A stretch of 53,382 bases of DNA from Deltaproteobacteria bacterium (lineage in GTDB: Bacteria; Desulfobacterota; Desulfuromonadia; Geobacterales; DSM-12255). Positions 1-10,420 of this stretch are shown here, one piece after another. Location: contig JAJZTK010000009.1 of the NCBI GenBank assembly GCA_021849045.1, positions 1 through 53,382 on the forward strand, read 5' to 3'. The notes under the pieces are model-generated. The model saw only the letters and a list, made by a program, of their open reading frames with translations. It searched no databases and had not been told where the DNA came from. The translations under genes and the position numbers were made by a program. Numbering within the stretch: the first letter of the stretch is position 1; every line of letters starts with the position of its first letter.

Positions 1-13
1 AGTAACGGGAAAA

Positions 14-1294
14 TTGATGCCCTACGAACTGTTCATCGGCCTGCGCTACCTGAAGGCCAAGCGGAAGTCGACCTTCATCTCCATCATCACCCTGATCTCC
101 ACGGCCGGCGTTGCCCTGGGGGTGATGGCCCTGATCATCGTCCTGGCGGTGATGACCGGCTTCGAGGAAGACCTGAAGGAGAAGATACTCGGCACCAACG
201 CCCACATCGTGGTGCTGGGCAGCGGCGGGAGCATCGACGATCCGAAGGCGCTCATGGCCCGGCTCGGGAAGTTCGACGGAGTGGTGGCGGCAACCCCCTT
301 CATTTACAATCAGGTGATGCTGGCTGCGGGCAAGAACGTCTCCGGCGTGGTGCTGCGCGGCATCGACCCCCGGAGTGACCGGCAGGTGACCAACCTGCAC
401 AAGGCGATGGTCCAGGGACGACTCGAAGCGTTGGCCGATGGCACGTCGCCGACCCCGGCGGCAGCGGCGGAACCGCGGCTTCCCGGCCTGGTGATCGGCA
501 AGGAGCTGGCCAGGAACCTGAACCTCTATGTGGGCGATACGGTGAATGTCATCTCCCCCATGGGAAACATCACCCCCTTGGGGATGATCCCGAAGATGAA
601 GCAGTTCCGGGTGGCCGGGATCTTCAATACCGGCATGTTCGAGTACGATACCACCCTGGCCTATGCGGGAATTGGCGAGGCCCAGTCGTTCCTGGGAATG
701 GGGACCTCGGTAACCGGCATTCAGCTCAAGGTGGCAGATGTCTACCGGACCGGCGAGCTTAGCCGGCGGATCAACCGGGAACTGGGCGGCGCCTTTTACG
801 CCAGGGACTGGATGCAGATGAACCGGAACATCCTCTTTGCCCTGAAGACGGAAAAGACGGTCATGTTCATCATCCTCACCCTGATCGTGCTGGTAGCGGC
901 CTTTGGCATCGCTTCCACCCTGTTCATGGTGGTTATGGAGAAGACCAAGGATATCGCGATCCTCAAGTCCATGGGGGCCACCGGTCGGAGCATCATGCGG
1001 ATCTTCGTCTTCGAGGGGTTGATCATCGGCCTGCTCGGCACGCTGATTGGCCTGCTGGGCGGACTTCTGGTCGCCCTGAACCTGGAGGCGATCGTCGGGG
1101 TGGTTCAGCGGCTGACCGGTTTCGAGCTGTTCAGCAAGGATGTCTATTATCTGGACCGTTTTCCTTCCCAGGTGGTCCCGGCCGACGTGGTCCTGGTTGC
1201 GGTGACGGCGGTGCTGATCTCCTTTGTGGCAACGCTCTACCCGTCGTGGCAGGCTGCGAAGCTTATGCCGGCCGAGGCCCTCAGGTATGAGTGA
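14..1294 (+). CDS. lolC: Lipoprotein-releasing ABC transporter permease (LolC/LolE family)
   Basis: 426 aa; N-term [27 protein letters not shown] and C-term FtsX-type permease typical of LolC/E; followed by LolD-like ATPase. Confidence 0.93.
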   Translation: MMPYELFIGLRYLKAKRKSTFISIITLISTAGVALGVMALIIVLAVMTGFEEDLKEKILGTNAHIVVLGSGGSIDDPKALMARLGKFDGVVAATPFIYNQVMLAAGKNVSGVVLRGIDPRSDRQVTNLHKAMVQGRLEALADGTSPTPAAAAEPRLPGLVIGKELARNLNLYVGDTVNVISPMGNITPLGMIPKMKQFRVAGIFNTGMFEYDTTLAYAGIGEAQSFLGMGTSVTGIQLKVADVYRTGELSRRINRELGGAFYARDWMQMNRNILFALKTEKTVMFIILTLIVLVAAFGIASTLFMVVMEKTKDIAILKSMGATGRSIMRIFVFEGLIIGLLGTLIGLLGGLLVALNLEAIVGVVQRLTGFELFSKDVYYLDRFPSQVVPADVVLVAVTAVLISFVATLYPSWQAAKLMPAEALRYE

Positions 1295-1967
1295 CCCTCT
1301 CATTCAGGTGGCGGGGCTCCAGAAATCCTATGGCAGCGGTGCTGCACGGGTGGAGGTGCTGAAGGGGATCGACCTGGCCGTGCAGGCCGGCGAGTCGGTG
1401 GCCCTGGTCGGGGCTTCCGGGGCGGGCAAGAGTACGCTGCTCCATCTGCTGGGGGCGCTTGACCGGCCAACAGCCGGCGAGGTCCGCTTCAGCGGTGAGG
1501 ATATCTTCCGGCGCAGCGACCAGCAACTGGCCTCATTCCGGAACCGGAGCATCGGCTTCGTGTTCCAGTTCCATCACCTGCTGCCCGAATTCACGGCACT
1601 GGAGAACGCCATGATGCCGGCCCTGATCGGTGGGATGAAGCGGGATGAGGCAAAGGGTATTGCCGCCGATCTTCTTGCCGCTGTCGGGCTCGCCCATCGG
1701 GTCACCCACAAGCCGGGGGAACTCTCCGGCGGGGAGCAGCAGCGGGTGGCCATTGCCAGGGCTCTGGTGCTTTCGCCGCGCTTGCTGTTGGCGGATGAGC
1801 CGACCGGAAACCTGGATATGAAGACCAGCAGCGAGATTCATGATCTCTTCGCCGGGCTCCGCGAACGGATCGGGATCACCCTGGTTGTCGTCACCCACAA
1901 CGAGCAGTTGGCCGCCCGTATGGGGCGGATCGTCAGGCTGGTGGACGGGAAGTTGGCTGATAGCTGA
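1287..1967 (+). CDS. lolD: Lipoprotein-releasing ABC transporter ATP-binding protein LolD
   Basis: Walker [10 protein letters not shown], signature [15 protein letters not shown], Walker [13 protein letters not shown]; start ATG overlaps the lolC stop. Confidence 0.93.
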   Translation: MSDPLIQVAGLQKSYGSGAARVEVLKGIDLAVQAGESVALVGASGAGKSTLLHLLGALDRPTAGEVRFSGEDIFRRSDQQLASFRNRSIGFVFQFHHLLPEFTALENAMMPALIGGMKRDEAKGIAADLLAAVGLAHRVTHKPGELSGGEQQRVAIARALVLSPRLLLADEPTGNLDMKTSSEIHDLFAGLRERIGITLVVVTHNEQLAARMGRIVRLVDGKLADS

Positions 1968-1980
1968 TGGCTCAGCAGAG

Positions 1981-2063
1981 GTAGGTTGGGTTAGGCGGTT
2001 GTATCGCCGTAACCCAACGAAACTCGGCATCTGTTGGGTTACGCTGGCGCTAACCCAACCTAC
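1981..2063. repeat. REP-like palindromic element, GTAGGTTGGGTTA family, copy 1
   Basis: Perfect 13-bp inverted ends GTAGGTTGGGTTA...TAACCCAACCTAC; second copy at 42829-42928. Confidence 0.85.
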
Positions 2064-2070
2064 AGTCTCG

Positions 2071-2113
2071 TAACTGGTGACTGGGAAAAGCTTTTAACGA
2101 GTTACCAGTCACG
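2071..2113. repeat. Heptamer repeat TAACTGG/TGACTGG with inverted copy
   Basis: TAACTGG TGACTGG GGAAAAGC...AACGAGTTACCAGTCACGG; same family at 6631-6661 and a partial (GTAACGGGAAAA) at 2-13. Confidence 0.7.
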
Positions 2114-2133
2114 GTTTTTAAATTGGAGGGCAT

Positions 2134-4452
2134 TTGCTCCGTTCATTCAAAATTATAATAGTAGCCCTGCTGGGCGTCCTTCTCTGTGGTTCCGTGGCCT
2201 TTGCCGAGACCGAGCAGCGAATCGATCAGGTGGCCATCAAAGGAAACAGGCGAATCGAAAGCGCCGCGATTGCCAATATTCTCAAGGTGAAAGTCGGGGA
2301 TCCGTTTTTCCCTGAGAAGGTGGATGCCGATGTGCGGGCCATCTACAAACTCGGCCACTTCCAGGACGTGAAGGCTGAGACCTCGACGGGTGAAAAGGGA
2401 CTGGTCCTCACCTATCTGGTGACCGAGAAACCGGTTGTCAGGGTGATCACCATCGAGGGGAACAAGGAACTGAGCCTGGAAAAGGTTCGCGATGCCCTCG
2501 ATATCAAGCCGAACAGCATTTTCTCCCAGAAGGAACTGGCCAAGGGGATCAGGAAGGTCAGGAAGCTCTATGCCGACGAAGGTTACTACCTGGCCGAGGT
2601 TCAGGAAAAGGTCGAGAAGCGCGGGGAAAACGAACTGAATCTGCGGATTACCGTTACCGAAGGGGATAAAATCCTGATCCGGCAGATCCGCTTCGACGGG
2701 AACCGGGCATTTACCGCCGGCAAGCTCAAAAAATCGATGGAGACCACGGAGAAGTGGTTTATGTCCTGGCTCACCGGGGCCGGTACCTACAAGGAAGAGG
2801 TCCTGAAAAACGACACGGCAGCCATTGCCGACCTCTATTTCAACAACGGCTATGTCAATGTAAAGGTCGGCGAGCCGAAGGTAGAGCTTCTGCCGGATAA
2901 GTCCGGCCTGATGGTAACCATCGGGATCACCGAGGGGGACCAGTTCCGAACCGGTACGATTGATTTCAAGGGGGACCTGCTGGAGTCGCGCGACGAACTG
3001 GCCAAACGGGTCAAACTGAAAAGCGGCGAACTGTTCAGCCGGGCGACCCTGCGAATGGATATCTTTACCCTGACCGACCTCTACGCCGACAAGGGATACG
3101 CCTTTGCCAACGTAAACCCCCTTACCAGGCTCAACCCCGAACAAAAGAATGTCGACCTGACCTTCGACTTTGAAAAGGGGGAGAAGGTCTATATCGACCG
3201 TATCAATATCTCAGGCAACACCAAGACCCGCGACAAGGTCATACGCCGGGAATTGAAGCTGGCCGAAGGCGACCTGTACGGCAGCACGGCCATCAAGAAG
3301 AGCAAGCAGAACCTGATGAACCTGGGGTTTTTCGAAGAAGCCAACCTGGCCACGGCCAAGGGGGGGAGTGACAACAAGCTCAACCTGAATGTGGAGGTGA
3401 AGGAGAAACCGACCGGCACCTTCAGCATCGGCGGCGGTTACAGTTCCCTGGACGGCCTGATCGGCCAGGGGTCGATCCAGCAGGCCAACTTCCTCGGCCT
3501 CGGCCTGAAGATGAACGTCTCCGCCTCCATCGGCGGCAAGTCCCAGACCTACAACCTGGGCTTGACGGACCCGTACTTCATGGACAGTCGCTGGACCGTG
3601 GGGGGCGACATCTACCGGACCGAACGGCAGTATATCGACTACACCCGCCGGGCCACCGGTGGCGACATCAAGGCCGGCTATCCCCTGAGTGATACGGTGA
3701 GCAGCTTCTTCGTGTACAAGTACGAGGAGAAGCAGATCTATAACCAGTCCCAGAGCCTGCTGGACAGCATCCGGAACGGGCTCATAACCACGCCGGAGAC
3801 CACCGCTACCACCAGCGCCATCTCGGCCAGCCTGAACCGGAATACCACCGACTATCGGCTCGACCCGACCAGGGGGATGACGAATAGCCTGTCGGTGGAG
3901 TTTGCCGGCCTGGGCGGTACCACCCGTTATCTCCGCTATCTCGGCCAGAGTTCCTATTACATTCCGGCGTTCTGGAGTGCGGTCTTTTCGGCCCATGCTA
4001 CTCTTGGCCATATCCAGGCCCTTGGCAAGGAGATCCCGATCGACGAGAAGTTCTATCTCGGCGGTATCAGCACGGTGCGCGGCTATGGCGGCAGGACCGT
4101 CAGTCCGTTCCGAACGAACACGGTCGTGGGCACCGACGTGAACGGCATCAAATCCGTCTCCATTGCCCGTGCCTACATCGGCGGCGATACGGAGGCCATC
4201 GGGAACCTGGAACTGGTCTTCCCCCTCCTGAAAGAGGCCGGCCTCAAAGGGGTGCTCTTCTTTGATTCCGGCAACGCCTATGAGAAGGCCAGCGACATCT
4301 TTTCCAGCATGAGGACCAGCTACGGCTTCGGGGTCCGCTGGTTTTCACCCATCGGCCCACTCCGTCTGGAGTACGGCATTCCGCTCAACCCCCGCAAGGA
4401 TATCGACTCCAGTGGCGGCAAGCTGGAGTTTTCCATCGGCGGTTTTTTCTGA
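2134..4452 (+). CDS. bamA: Outer membrane protein assembly factor BamA
   Basis: 772 aa; signal peptide, POTRA repeats, C-terminal barrel with VRGYGGR motif and terminal GGFF. Confidence 0.95.
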   Translation: MLRSFKIIIVALLGVLLCGSVAFAETEQRIDQVAIKGNRRIESAAIANILKVKVGDPFFPEKVDADVRAIYKLGHFQDVKAETSTGEKGLVLTYLVTEKPVVRVITIEGNKELSLEKVRDALDIKPNSIFSQKELAKGIRKVRKLYADEGYYLAEVQEKVEKRGENELNLRITVTEGDKILIRQIRFDGNRAFTAGKLKKSMETTEKWFMSWLTGAGTYKEEVLKNDTAAIADLYFNNGYVNVKVGEPKVELLPDKSGLMVTIGITEGDQFRTGTIDFKGDLLESRDELAKRVKLKSGELFSRATLRMDIFTLTDLYADKGYAFANVNPLTRLNPEQKNVDLTFDFEKGEKVYIDRINISGNTKTRDKVIRRELKLAEGDLYGSTAIKKSKQNLMNLGFFEEANLATAKGGSDNKLNLNVEVKEKPTGTFSIGGGYSSLDGLIGQGSIQQANFLGLGLKMNVSASIGGKSQTYNLGLTDPYFMDSRWTVGGDIYRTERQYIDYTRRATGGDIKAGYPLSDTVSSFFVYKYEEKQIYNQSQSLLDSIRNGLITTPETTATTSAISASLNRNTTDYRLDPTRGMTNSLSVEFAGLGGTTRYLRYLGQSSYYIPAFWSAVFSAHATLGHIQALGKEIPIDEKFYLGGISTVRGYGGRTVSPFRTNTVVGTDVNGIKSVSIARAYIGGDTEAIGNLELVFPLLKEAGLKGVLFFDSGNAYEKASDIFSSMRTSYGFGVRWFSPIGPLRLEYGIPLNPRKDIDSSGGKLEFSIGGFF

Positions 4453-4501
4453 TCCCGTTATTACTTAAGAAGCTAACTTATCATAGTAAAAGGAGAATCC
4501 C

Positions 4502-5032
4502 ATGAAACACATCGTTGTATTCGTCTTTGCGGCACTGCTTGTTGCCGCGGCCCCGGCCATGGCCGAGGTGAAACTCGGCTCGGTGGATATCCAGAAAATC
4601 CTGCTTACCTCGGAAGCCGGCAAGGAGGCCAAGGACCAGCTTTCCCAGCGGGCCGCCCGGTATGAGCAGGAGAAGACCGGCAAGGAGGAGGAGCTCAAGA
4701 AGCTGAAGGGCGAGCTGGAGAAGCAGAGCGTGCTCCTCTCCGAATCGGCCCGGGGCGCCAAGGAGAAGGACTACCAGCAGAGGCTGAAGGAGTTCCAGCG
4801 GTTTCTGAAGGATGCCCAGGACGACCTCCAGACCAAAAACGACGAATTGACCAACCGGCTTGTCGAGGAGATCGTCAAGGTGGTTCAGGAGTATGGCCGC
4901 AAGAATGGCTTTACGTATATTTACGTCAAGAACGAGGGGATGATCTACATCGATGAGAAATCCGATGTGACGGACGAGATCCTTAGGCAGTTCAATGCCG
5001 TGAAGAAGATGAGCGATCAGATCAGGAAGTGA
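4502..5032 (+). CDS. skp: OmpH/Skp family periplasmic chaperone
   Basis: 176 aa; signal peptide, VKLGSVDIQKIL, coiled-coil; between bamA and lpxD. Confidence 0.9.
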   Translation: MKHIVVFVFAALLVAAAPAMAEVKLGSVDIQKILLTSEAGKEAKDQLSQRAARYEQEKTGKEEELKKLKGELEKQSVLLSESARGAKEKDYQQRLKEFQRFLKDAQDDLQTKNDELTNRLVEEIVKVVQEYGRKNGFTYIYVKNEGMIYIDEKSDVTDEILRQFNAVKKMSDQIRK

Positions 5033-5056
5033 TGAATCAGTCTTTGAGGTAGAAAC

Positions 5057-6097
5057 GTGGGCAAGACACTTCGAGAACTTGCGGAATATCTCTGCGGCCG
5101 GGTGAACGGCGATGCCGCTGTCGTGATCAGTGGCCTTGGGACTCTGGACGATGCCGGCGAGGGGCAAATTACCTTCCTGGCCAACCCCAAGTATGCTGCC
5201 AAGGTCGCTACAACCAGGGCTGCGGCGGTGATCCTGCCGCCGGGGGCGGATAATCACGGCCGAAACGCCATTGAGGTTGCCAATCCCTATCTTGCCTTTG
5301 CAAAGCTGCTTACCCTGTTTAGCAGTAGCCCCCGTGTTGCCCATGGAGTCATGGAAGGGGCATTCGTAGCGGCTACTGCGGTCATTGGCGCCGACGCCAC
5401 GGTGTACCCCGGGGTGTTCGTTGCCGACAACGTGCGGATCGGCGAGCGGGTAACCCTCTTTCCCGGCGTCACCCTCTATCCCGGTGCGGTGCTGGGGGAC
5501 GACGTCACCCTTCATAGCGGAGTCGCCATACGGGAAGGGTGCCGGATTGGCAGCAGGGTCACCATTCATAACGGTTCGGTCATCGGCAGCGACGGTTTCG
5601 GCTATGCGCCGGACGGCCCTGCCTGGTACAAGATTCCCCAGATCGGCATCGTGGTGATCGAAGACGATGTGGAGATCGGCGCCAACACGGTCATCGACCG
5701 TGCCGCCTTGGAGGCCACCGTGGTGAGGCGCGGCACCAAGATCGACAACCTGGTCCAGGTCGCCCACAACTGCGTGATCGGCGAGAACTGCATGATCGTT
5801 TCCCAGGTGGGGGTTTCTGGCAGCACGAAGCTGGGAAACCATGTGACCCTCGGCGGACAGGTGGGGATTGCCGGCCACCTGAACATCGGCGACAATGTCA
5901 TGATCGCGGCCCAGTCCGGGGTGCCGGGGAACGTGCCGGCCGGTCAGGTGTTGAGCGGCAGTCCGGCCATCCCTCACCGGGAGTGGCTGAAGGCTTCGGC
6001 CGTTTTCAACCATCTGCCGGAGATGCGCAAGACCATTGCCGGCCTGGAGAAGCGTCTAGCCGAGCTGGAAAAGGACAGGGACCAGGGACTGGCGTAG
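5057..6097 (+). CDS. lpxD: UDP-3-O-(3-hydroxyacyl)glucosamine N-acyltransferase LpxD
   Basis: 346 aa hexapeptide-repeat protein; [29 protein letters not shown]; stop codon lies inside a GTAGGGGC repeat. Confidence 0.95.
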   Translation: MGKTLRELAEYLCGRVNGDAAVVISGLGTLDDAGEGQITFLANPKYAAKVATTRAAAVILPPGADNHGRNAIEVANPYLAFAKLLTLFSSSPRVAHGVMEGAFVAATAVIGADATVYPGVFVADNVRIGERVTLFPGVTLYPGAVLGDDVTLHSGVAIREGCRIGSRVTIHNGSVIGSDGFGYAPDGPAWYKIPQIGIVVIEDDVEIGANTVIDRAALEATVVRRGTKIDNLVQVAHNCVIGENCMIVSQVGVSGSTKLGNHVTLGGQVGIAGHLNIGDNVMIAAQSGVPGNVPAGQVLSGSPAIPHREWLKASAVFNHLPEMRKTIAGLEKRLAELEKDRDQGLA

Positions 6098-6152
6098 GGG
6101 CAGGCCCCTGTGCCTGCCCTGAACATGGGTACCCACAGAGGGGCCCCCCTAC
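6094..6152. repeat. GTAGGGGC palindromic repeat, copy A
   Basis: GTAGGGGCAGGCCCC...GGGGCCCCCCTAC; overlaps the lpxD stop. Confidence 0.75.
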
Positions 6153-6180
6153 GGAAAATTACAATGCAACGGAGTGGCAG

Positions 6181-6627
6181 ATGATAATGGACATCAACGA
6201 GGTCATGAGAATCCTTCCGCACCGCTATCCGTTCCTCCTGGTCGACCGGGTCGTGGAACACGAGGCGGGTAAGCGGATTGTCGGCATCAAGAACGTGACG
6301 ATCAACGAACCGTTCTTCCAGGGGCATTTCCCCGGCCACCCGGTCATGCCCGGGGTGCTGATCATCGAGGGGATGGCCCAGGTGGGGGGGATTCTCGCCT
6401 ATCTCGCTTCGGATGACGAGGTCAGGAAGAAGGTCTGCTATTTCGCCGGGATCGATAACGCCAAGTTTCGTCGCCCGGTCCGGCCCGGCGACCAGCTCCG
6501 GATCGAGATGACCGCCACTGCCTGCAAGCGCGGCATCTGGTGCTTCAGCGGCAAGGCATTCGTTGACGACAAGCTGGCGGCCGAGGCGGAACTGAAGGCG
6601 ACGTTCGCCGAGATGGACAGACAGTAA
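6181..6627 (+). CDS. fabZ: 3-hydroxyacyl-[ACP] dehydratase FabZ
   Basis: [45 protein letters not shown]; start ATG 6181 or 6190. Confidence 0.95.
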   Translation: MIMDINEVMRILPHRYPFLLVDRVVEHEAGKRIVGIKNVTINEPFFQGHFPGHPVMPGVLIIEGMAQVGGILAYLASDDEVRKKVCYFAGIDNAKFRRPVRPGDQLRIEMTATACKRGIWCFSGKAFVDDKLAAEAELKATFAEMDRQ

Positions 6628-6630
6628 AAA

Positions 6631-6661
6631 CGGTGACTGGTAACTCGTGACCGGTGACGGG
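6631..6661. repeat. Heptamer repeat GGTGACT/GGTAACT, 4 degenerate units
   Basis: GGTGACT GGTAACT CGTGACC GGTGACG followed by GGGAAAA as at 2084. Confidence 0.7.
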
Positions 6662-6719
6662 AAAATAGCTTCCTGAATCCGGCTGCGAGTCACTTGTTGC
6701 GTTCCTGAGGAGCATATTT

Positions 6720-7496
6720 ATGGTTCATGCAACAGCAATTATCCATCCCGGCGCCGAACTGGCCGGGGATGTGGAGATCGGCCCCTATGCCGTCATCGGC
6801 GGTAATGTCAAGATCGGCAAGGGGACCAGGGTCGGCCCCCATGCGGTGGTGGAGGGGTGGACCACCATCGGCGAGTACAACCATATCTTCCAGCTGGCTT
6901 CTGTCGGCGCCATTCCCCAGGACCTCAAGTACAAGGGGGAAGAGACCTATCTGAGAATCGGCGACCGGAATATCATCCGCGAGTTCTCCACCATCAATCT
7001 CGGCACGGTCACCGGCGACGGCGAGACCACCATCGGCAACGACAACCTGTTCATGGCGTACTCACACGTGGCCCACGACTGCCATATCGGCAACAGCGTC
7101 ATCATGGCCAATGCCGCCACCCTGGCGGGCCATATCACGGTGGAAGACTTTGCCAACATCGGCGGTCTGTCGGCTGTCCACCAGTTCACCCGGATCGGCG
7201 CCCATTCCATGATCGGTGGCGGGACACTGGTGGGCCGGGATCTCCCCCCCTTCACCATTGCCGCCACCGGCAACAAGCGGGACGCCGAACTGCGCGGCGT
7301 GAACCTGATCGGCCTGAAAAGGCGCGGCTTCAGCGACGAGGCGATCTCCTCCATCAAAAAAACCTACCTGATCTTCACGTCGGACTGCAAGGCCGACGAG
7401 GCGTTGGCCCGGATCCGGTCCGAGGTGCCGCAGACGCCGGAGGTGCAGCAGTTCCTGGCGTTTGTGGAATCTTCGCAGCGGGGCTGCATCAGATAG
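6720..7496 (+). CDS. lpxA: Acyl-[ACP]-UDP-N-acetylglucosamine O-acyltransferase LpxA
   Basis: 258 aa; VHATAIIHPGAELAGDVEIGPYAVIG, MAYSHVAHDCHIGN, VNLIGLKRRGFS. Confidence 0.95.
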   Translation: MVHATAIIHPGAELAGDVEIGPYAVIGGNVKIGKGTRVGPHAVVEGWTTIGEYNHIFQLASVGAIPQDLKYKGEETYLRIGDRNIIREFSTINLGTVTGDGETTIGNDNLFMAYSHVAHDCHIGNSVIMANAATLAGHITVEDFANIGGLSAVHQFTRIGAHSMIGGGTLVGRDLPPFTIAATGNKRDAELRGVNLIGLKRRGFSDEAISSIKKTYLIFTSDCKADEALARIRSEVPQTPEVQQFLAFVESSQRGCIR

Positions 7497-7561
7497 GCGG
7501 AGAAGAGGCCTTCCCGTCGGTTGGGAAGGACGGGAGATACCGTTCGTTGGGCAAGCGGATC

Positions 7562-8692
7562 ATGATAGTTGCCGGCGAGGCCTCCGGTGACATGTACGGC
7601 GCCAGGCTCGTCGAAGAGGCGCTTCAACTGGAGCCGGACGTCCGGTTCTTCGGGATTGGCGGCGCCGACATGCGGGCCGCCGGTGTCGAGACCCTGGTGG
7701 ACGCCAACACGCTGGCCGTGATGGGGCTGGTGGAGGTGGTTTCCCAGTTCCGGGTCATCGCCAGGGCCTTTAGCACCCTCAAACGGATCATCCGCACCAC
7801 CCCCCCGGACCTGCTGATCCTCATCGACTATCCCGGCTTCAATCTGCGTCTCGCTGCCGTGGCCAAGGCTGCCGGCGTACCGGTCCTGTACTACATCAGC
7901 CCCAAGGTCTGGGCCTGGCGTCCCGGGCGGGCGAAGAAGATTGCCGCAACGGTGAGTCACGTGGCAGTCATTTTCCCCTTCGAGGTGCCGATCTACGAGC
8001 AGGTAGGGGCGCCGGTCACCTTTGTCGGCCACCCGCTGCTGGAGATGGTAGCGCCGACCATGACCCGTGCCGGGGCGCTGGAGGCGTTCGGGCTCAAGGG
8101 TGGGCGTGTCGTGGGGCTGTTTCCGGGGAGCCGCAGGAGCGAGATCACTGCCCTCCTGCCGGTGATGCTGGAGGCGGCAACACTCCTCAAGGACCGCTTC
8201 CCCGACCTGCGGTTTGTCCTCCCCCTGGCGTCCAGCATCGAACGGAGCCTGGTGGACGGTCTGCTGGCCACTGCCGGCGTGGAGGCAACCATCGTCCAGG
8301 GGAAGAACTACGATGTCATACAGGTCTGCGATGCCATCATTGCCGCGTCGGGAACCGTCACCCTGGAGATAGCGCTCATGGGCATCCCCGAGGTCATCAT
8401 CTACAAGGTTGCGCCCCTTACCTATGCCGTGGGGAAACGACTGGTTAAGGTGGCGCATATGGGGATCGGCAATATCGTGGCGGGCGAACGGGTGGTGCCC
8501 GAACTCCTGCAGCACGAGGCAGAGCCGGTGCCGATCGCCGACGCAATCGGGCGGTATCTGACCGATGGCGGCTATCGGGATACGATCGTCGCAAAACTGC
8601 GTGCGGTACGCGAGAAACTCGGCACCTCAGGGGCCTCGCGGCGCGTTGCCGCTCTGGCCCTGGGTATGGCCGTAATCGAACACGGGAACTAA
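7562..8692 (+). CDS. lpxB: Lipid-A-disaccharide synthase LpxB
   Basis: MIVAGEASGDMYGARLVEE, YYISPKVWAWRPGRAKKI, LFPGSRRSEI; longer ORF from 6857 trimmed to this start. Confidence 0.94.
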   Translation: MIVAGEASGDMYGARLVEEALQLEPDVRFFGIGGADMRAAGVETLVDANTLAVMGLVEVVSQFRVIARAFSTLKRIIRTTPPDLLILIDYPGFNLRLAAVAKAAGVPVLYYISPKVWAWRPGRAKKIAATVSHVAVIFPFEVPIYEQVGAPVTFVGHPLLEMVAPTMTRAGALEAFGLKGGRVVGLFPGSRRSEITALLPVMLEAATLLKDRFPDLRFVLPLASSIERSLVDGLLATAGVEATIVQGKNYDVIQVCDAIIAASGTVTLEIALMGIPEVIIYKVAPLTYAVGKRLVKVAHMGIGNIVAGERVVPELLQHEAEPVPIADAIGRYLTDGGYRDTIVAKLRAVREKLGTSGASRRVAALALGMAVIEHGN

Positions 8693-10420
8693 ATGGAAGC
8701 GTTCAAGCGTCTGCTCACCTACAGCAAGCCCTACACCTGGCGCATCGTCATATCCGCCATCGCGTCCCTGGTTGTCGGCGGTATGGACAGTGGCTTCGCC
8801 TATCTGGCCGGACCGGCGCTGAAGCAGATCTTTTCCGACAACAACCGGCTGCTGCTCCAACTCCTGCCCATGGCCATCATTGCCATTTTCCTGTTGCGGG
8901 GCTTAAGCCGCTACGTGAACGAATACTTCATCCGCACCGCCGGCCAACTGGCAATCCAGGATATCCGCAACGAAATCTACCGGAAGAACATGGCCCTGAG
9001 CATCGGGTATTTCGTTCGCCACCAGACCGGCAGCCTCATGTCACGGGTCCTGAACGACGTGACCATGATGCAGGAGGGGGTGGCGAACGTCATTACCAGC
9101 TTCTTCCGTGACGGATTCGGCGCGCTTTCCCTGCTGGGGCTGATCTTCTATCTCAACTGGAAGCTGGCGCTCATCGCCTTTCTGGTGATTCCAGCCTCTG
9201 TGGTGCCGGCCCAGAAGATCGGCCGGAAGATCAAGAAGGCGTCCCAGGAGAGCCAGGGGCGGATGGGGGATCTGACGAGCATTCTCCAGGAAAGTTTTTC
9301 CGGCATCAAGGTGATCAAGGCCTTTGCCCTGGAGCCGCGGGAGGTGGCCAAATTTGCTGCCGCCAACCTCGATTTTTACCGGTTCATGCGGAAAGGGATC
9401 AAATACGAGGGGGTGTCGGTGCCGGTCATGGAGCTCCTCACCTCACTGGGGATCGCCGGCGTACTCTGGTTCGGCGGGTATCAGGTCATCAGCGGTGCCA
9501 TGAAGCCGGAGGCGCTGCTGTCGTTCATCACGGCCATGGTCCTGCTGTTCAATCCGATCAAGAAGCTGAGCGGCACCTTTAATACCCTGCAACGTTCCCT
9601 GGGCGCCGCAGAACGGGTCTTTGCCTCCATCGACGAACTGCCCGAGATCGTCGATCCCGCTCTGCCGGTCACCCTGGAACGGGCGCGGGGGGACGTGCAG
9701 TTCCGCGATGTCTGGTTCACCTACGGCGACCAGGAAGAGTGGGTCCTCAGTGGAATCGACATCGAGGCCAGGCGGGGGGAAATCGTCGCCCTGGTAGGTC
9801 CTTCCGGAGGAGGCAAGACCACCCTGGTTTCCCTGATCACTAGGTTTTACGACGTCAGCCGGGGGGCTGTCCTGCTCGACGGCAATGACATCCGTTCCCT
9901 CAGACTGCGGGACCTGCTCGGTAACGTGGCCCTGGTCGATCAGGAGACGATCCTGTTCAACGACACCATTGCCAACAATATCCGCTACGGCAGGCCGGAT
10001 GCGACCGATGCCAGTGTGGAGGCGGCTGCACGGGCCGCCTTTGCCCACGACTTCATCATGGAGATGCCCGAAGGGTATGCCACCGGCATCGGCGATCGTG
10101 GTGTCCGCCTTTCCGGCGGCCAGCGCCAGCGGCTCTGCATTGCCCGGGCCATCCTGAAGGATGCGCCGGTCCTGATCCTGGACGAGGCAACCAGCGCCCT
10201 GGATACCGAGAGCGAACAGATGGTGCAGCAGGCCTTGAACAACCTGATGCGGAACCGGACCACCTTTGTCATTGCCCACCGACTCTCCACCGTCCTTCAT
10301 GCCGACCGGATCGTGGTGCTGGAGGGGGGGCGGATCGTGGAAAGCGGCAGCCACAGCCAGCTCCTGGCCCTTGACGGTACCTACCGGCGTCTGTACGACA
10401 TGCAGTTTCAGGAATCATGA
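8693..10420 (+). CDS. msbA: Lipid A export ABC transporter MsbA
   Basis: 575 aa; fused TMD-NBD, GPSGGGKTT, LSGGQRQRLCIARAI; in lipid A operon. Confidence 0.92.
   Translation: MEAFKRLLTYSKPYTWRIVISAIASLVVGGMDSGFAYLAGPALKQIFSDNNRLLLQLLPMAIIAIFLLRGLSRYVNEYFIRTAGQLAIQDIRNEIYRKNMALSIGYFVRHQTGSLMSRVLNDVTMMQEGVANVITSFFRDGFGALSLLGLIFYLNWKLALIAFLVIPASVVPAQKIGRKIKKASQESQGRMGDLTSILQESFSGIKVIKAFALEPREVAKFAAANLDFYRFMRKGIKYEGVSVPVMELLTSLGIAGVLWFGGYQVISGAMKPEALLSFITAMVLLFNPIKKLSGTFNTLQRSLGAAERVFASIDELPEIVDPALPVTLERARGDVQFRDVWFTYGDQEEWVLSGIDIEARRGEIVALVGPSGGGKTTLVSLITRFYDVSRGAVLLDGNDIRSLRLRDLLGNVALVDQETILFNDTIANNIRYGRPDATDASVEAAARAAFAHDFIMEMPEGYATGIGDRGVRLSGGQRQRLCIARAILKDAPVLILDEATSALDTESEQMVQQALNNLMRNRTTFVIAHRLSTVLHADRIVVLEGGRIVESGSHSQLLALDGTYRRLYDMQFQES

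Noticed and set aside
2143-3144. Long antisense ORFs opposite bamA (333 aa) and many other genes
   Set aside because: High-GC coding DNA produces long antisense frames; products have no recognisable motifs, low-complexity composition and no consistent SD.
4481-6013. 510-aa minus-strand ORF opposite skp/lpxD
   Set aside because: Mirror of well-supported coding sequence; His/Pro/Asp/Gly-rich composition typical of shadow frames.
6857-7561. Upstream extension of the LpxB frame through lpxA
   Set aside because: The N-terminal part is out-of-frame lpxA sequence; LpxB homology begins at MIVAGEASGD (7562).
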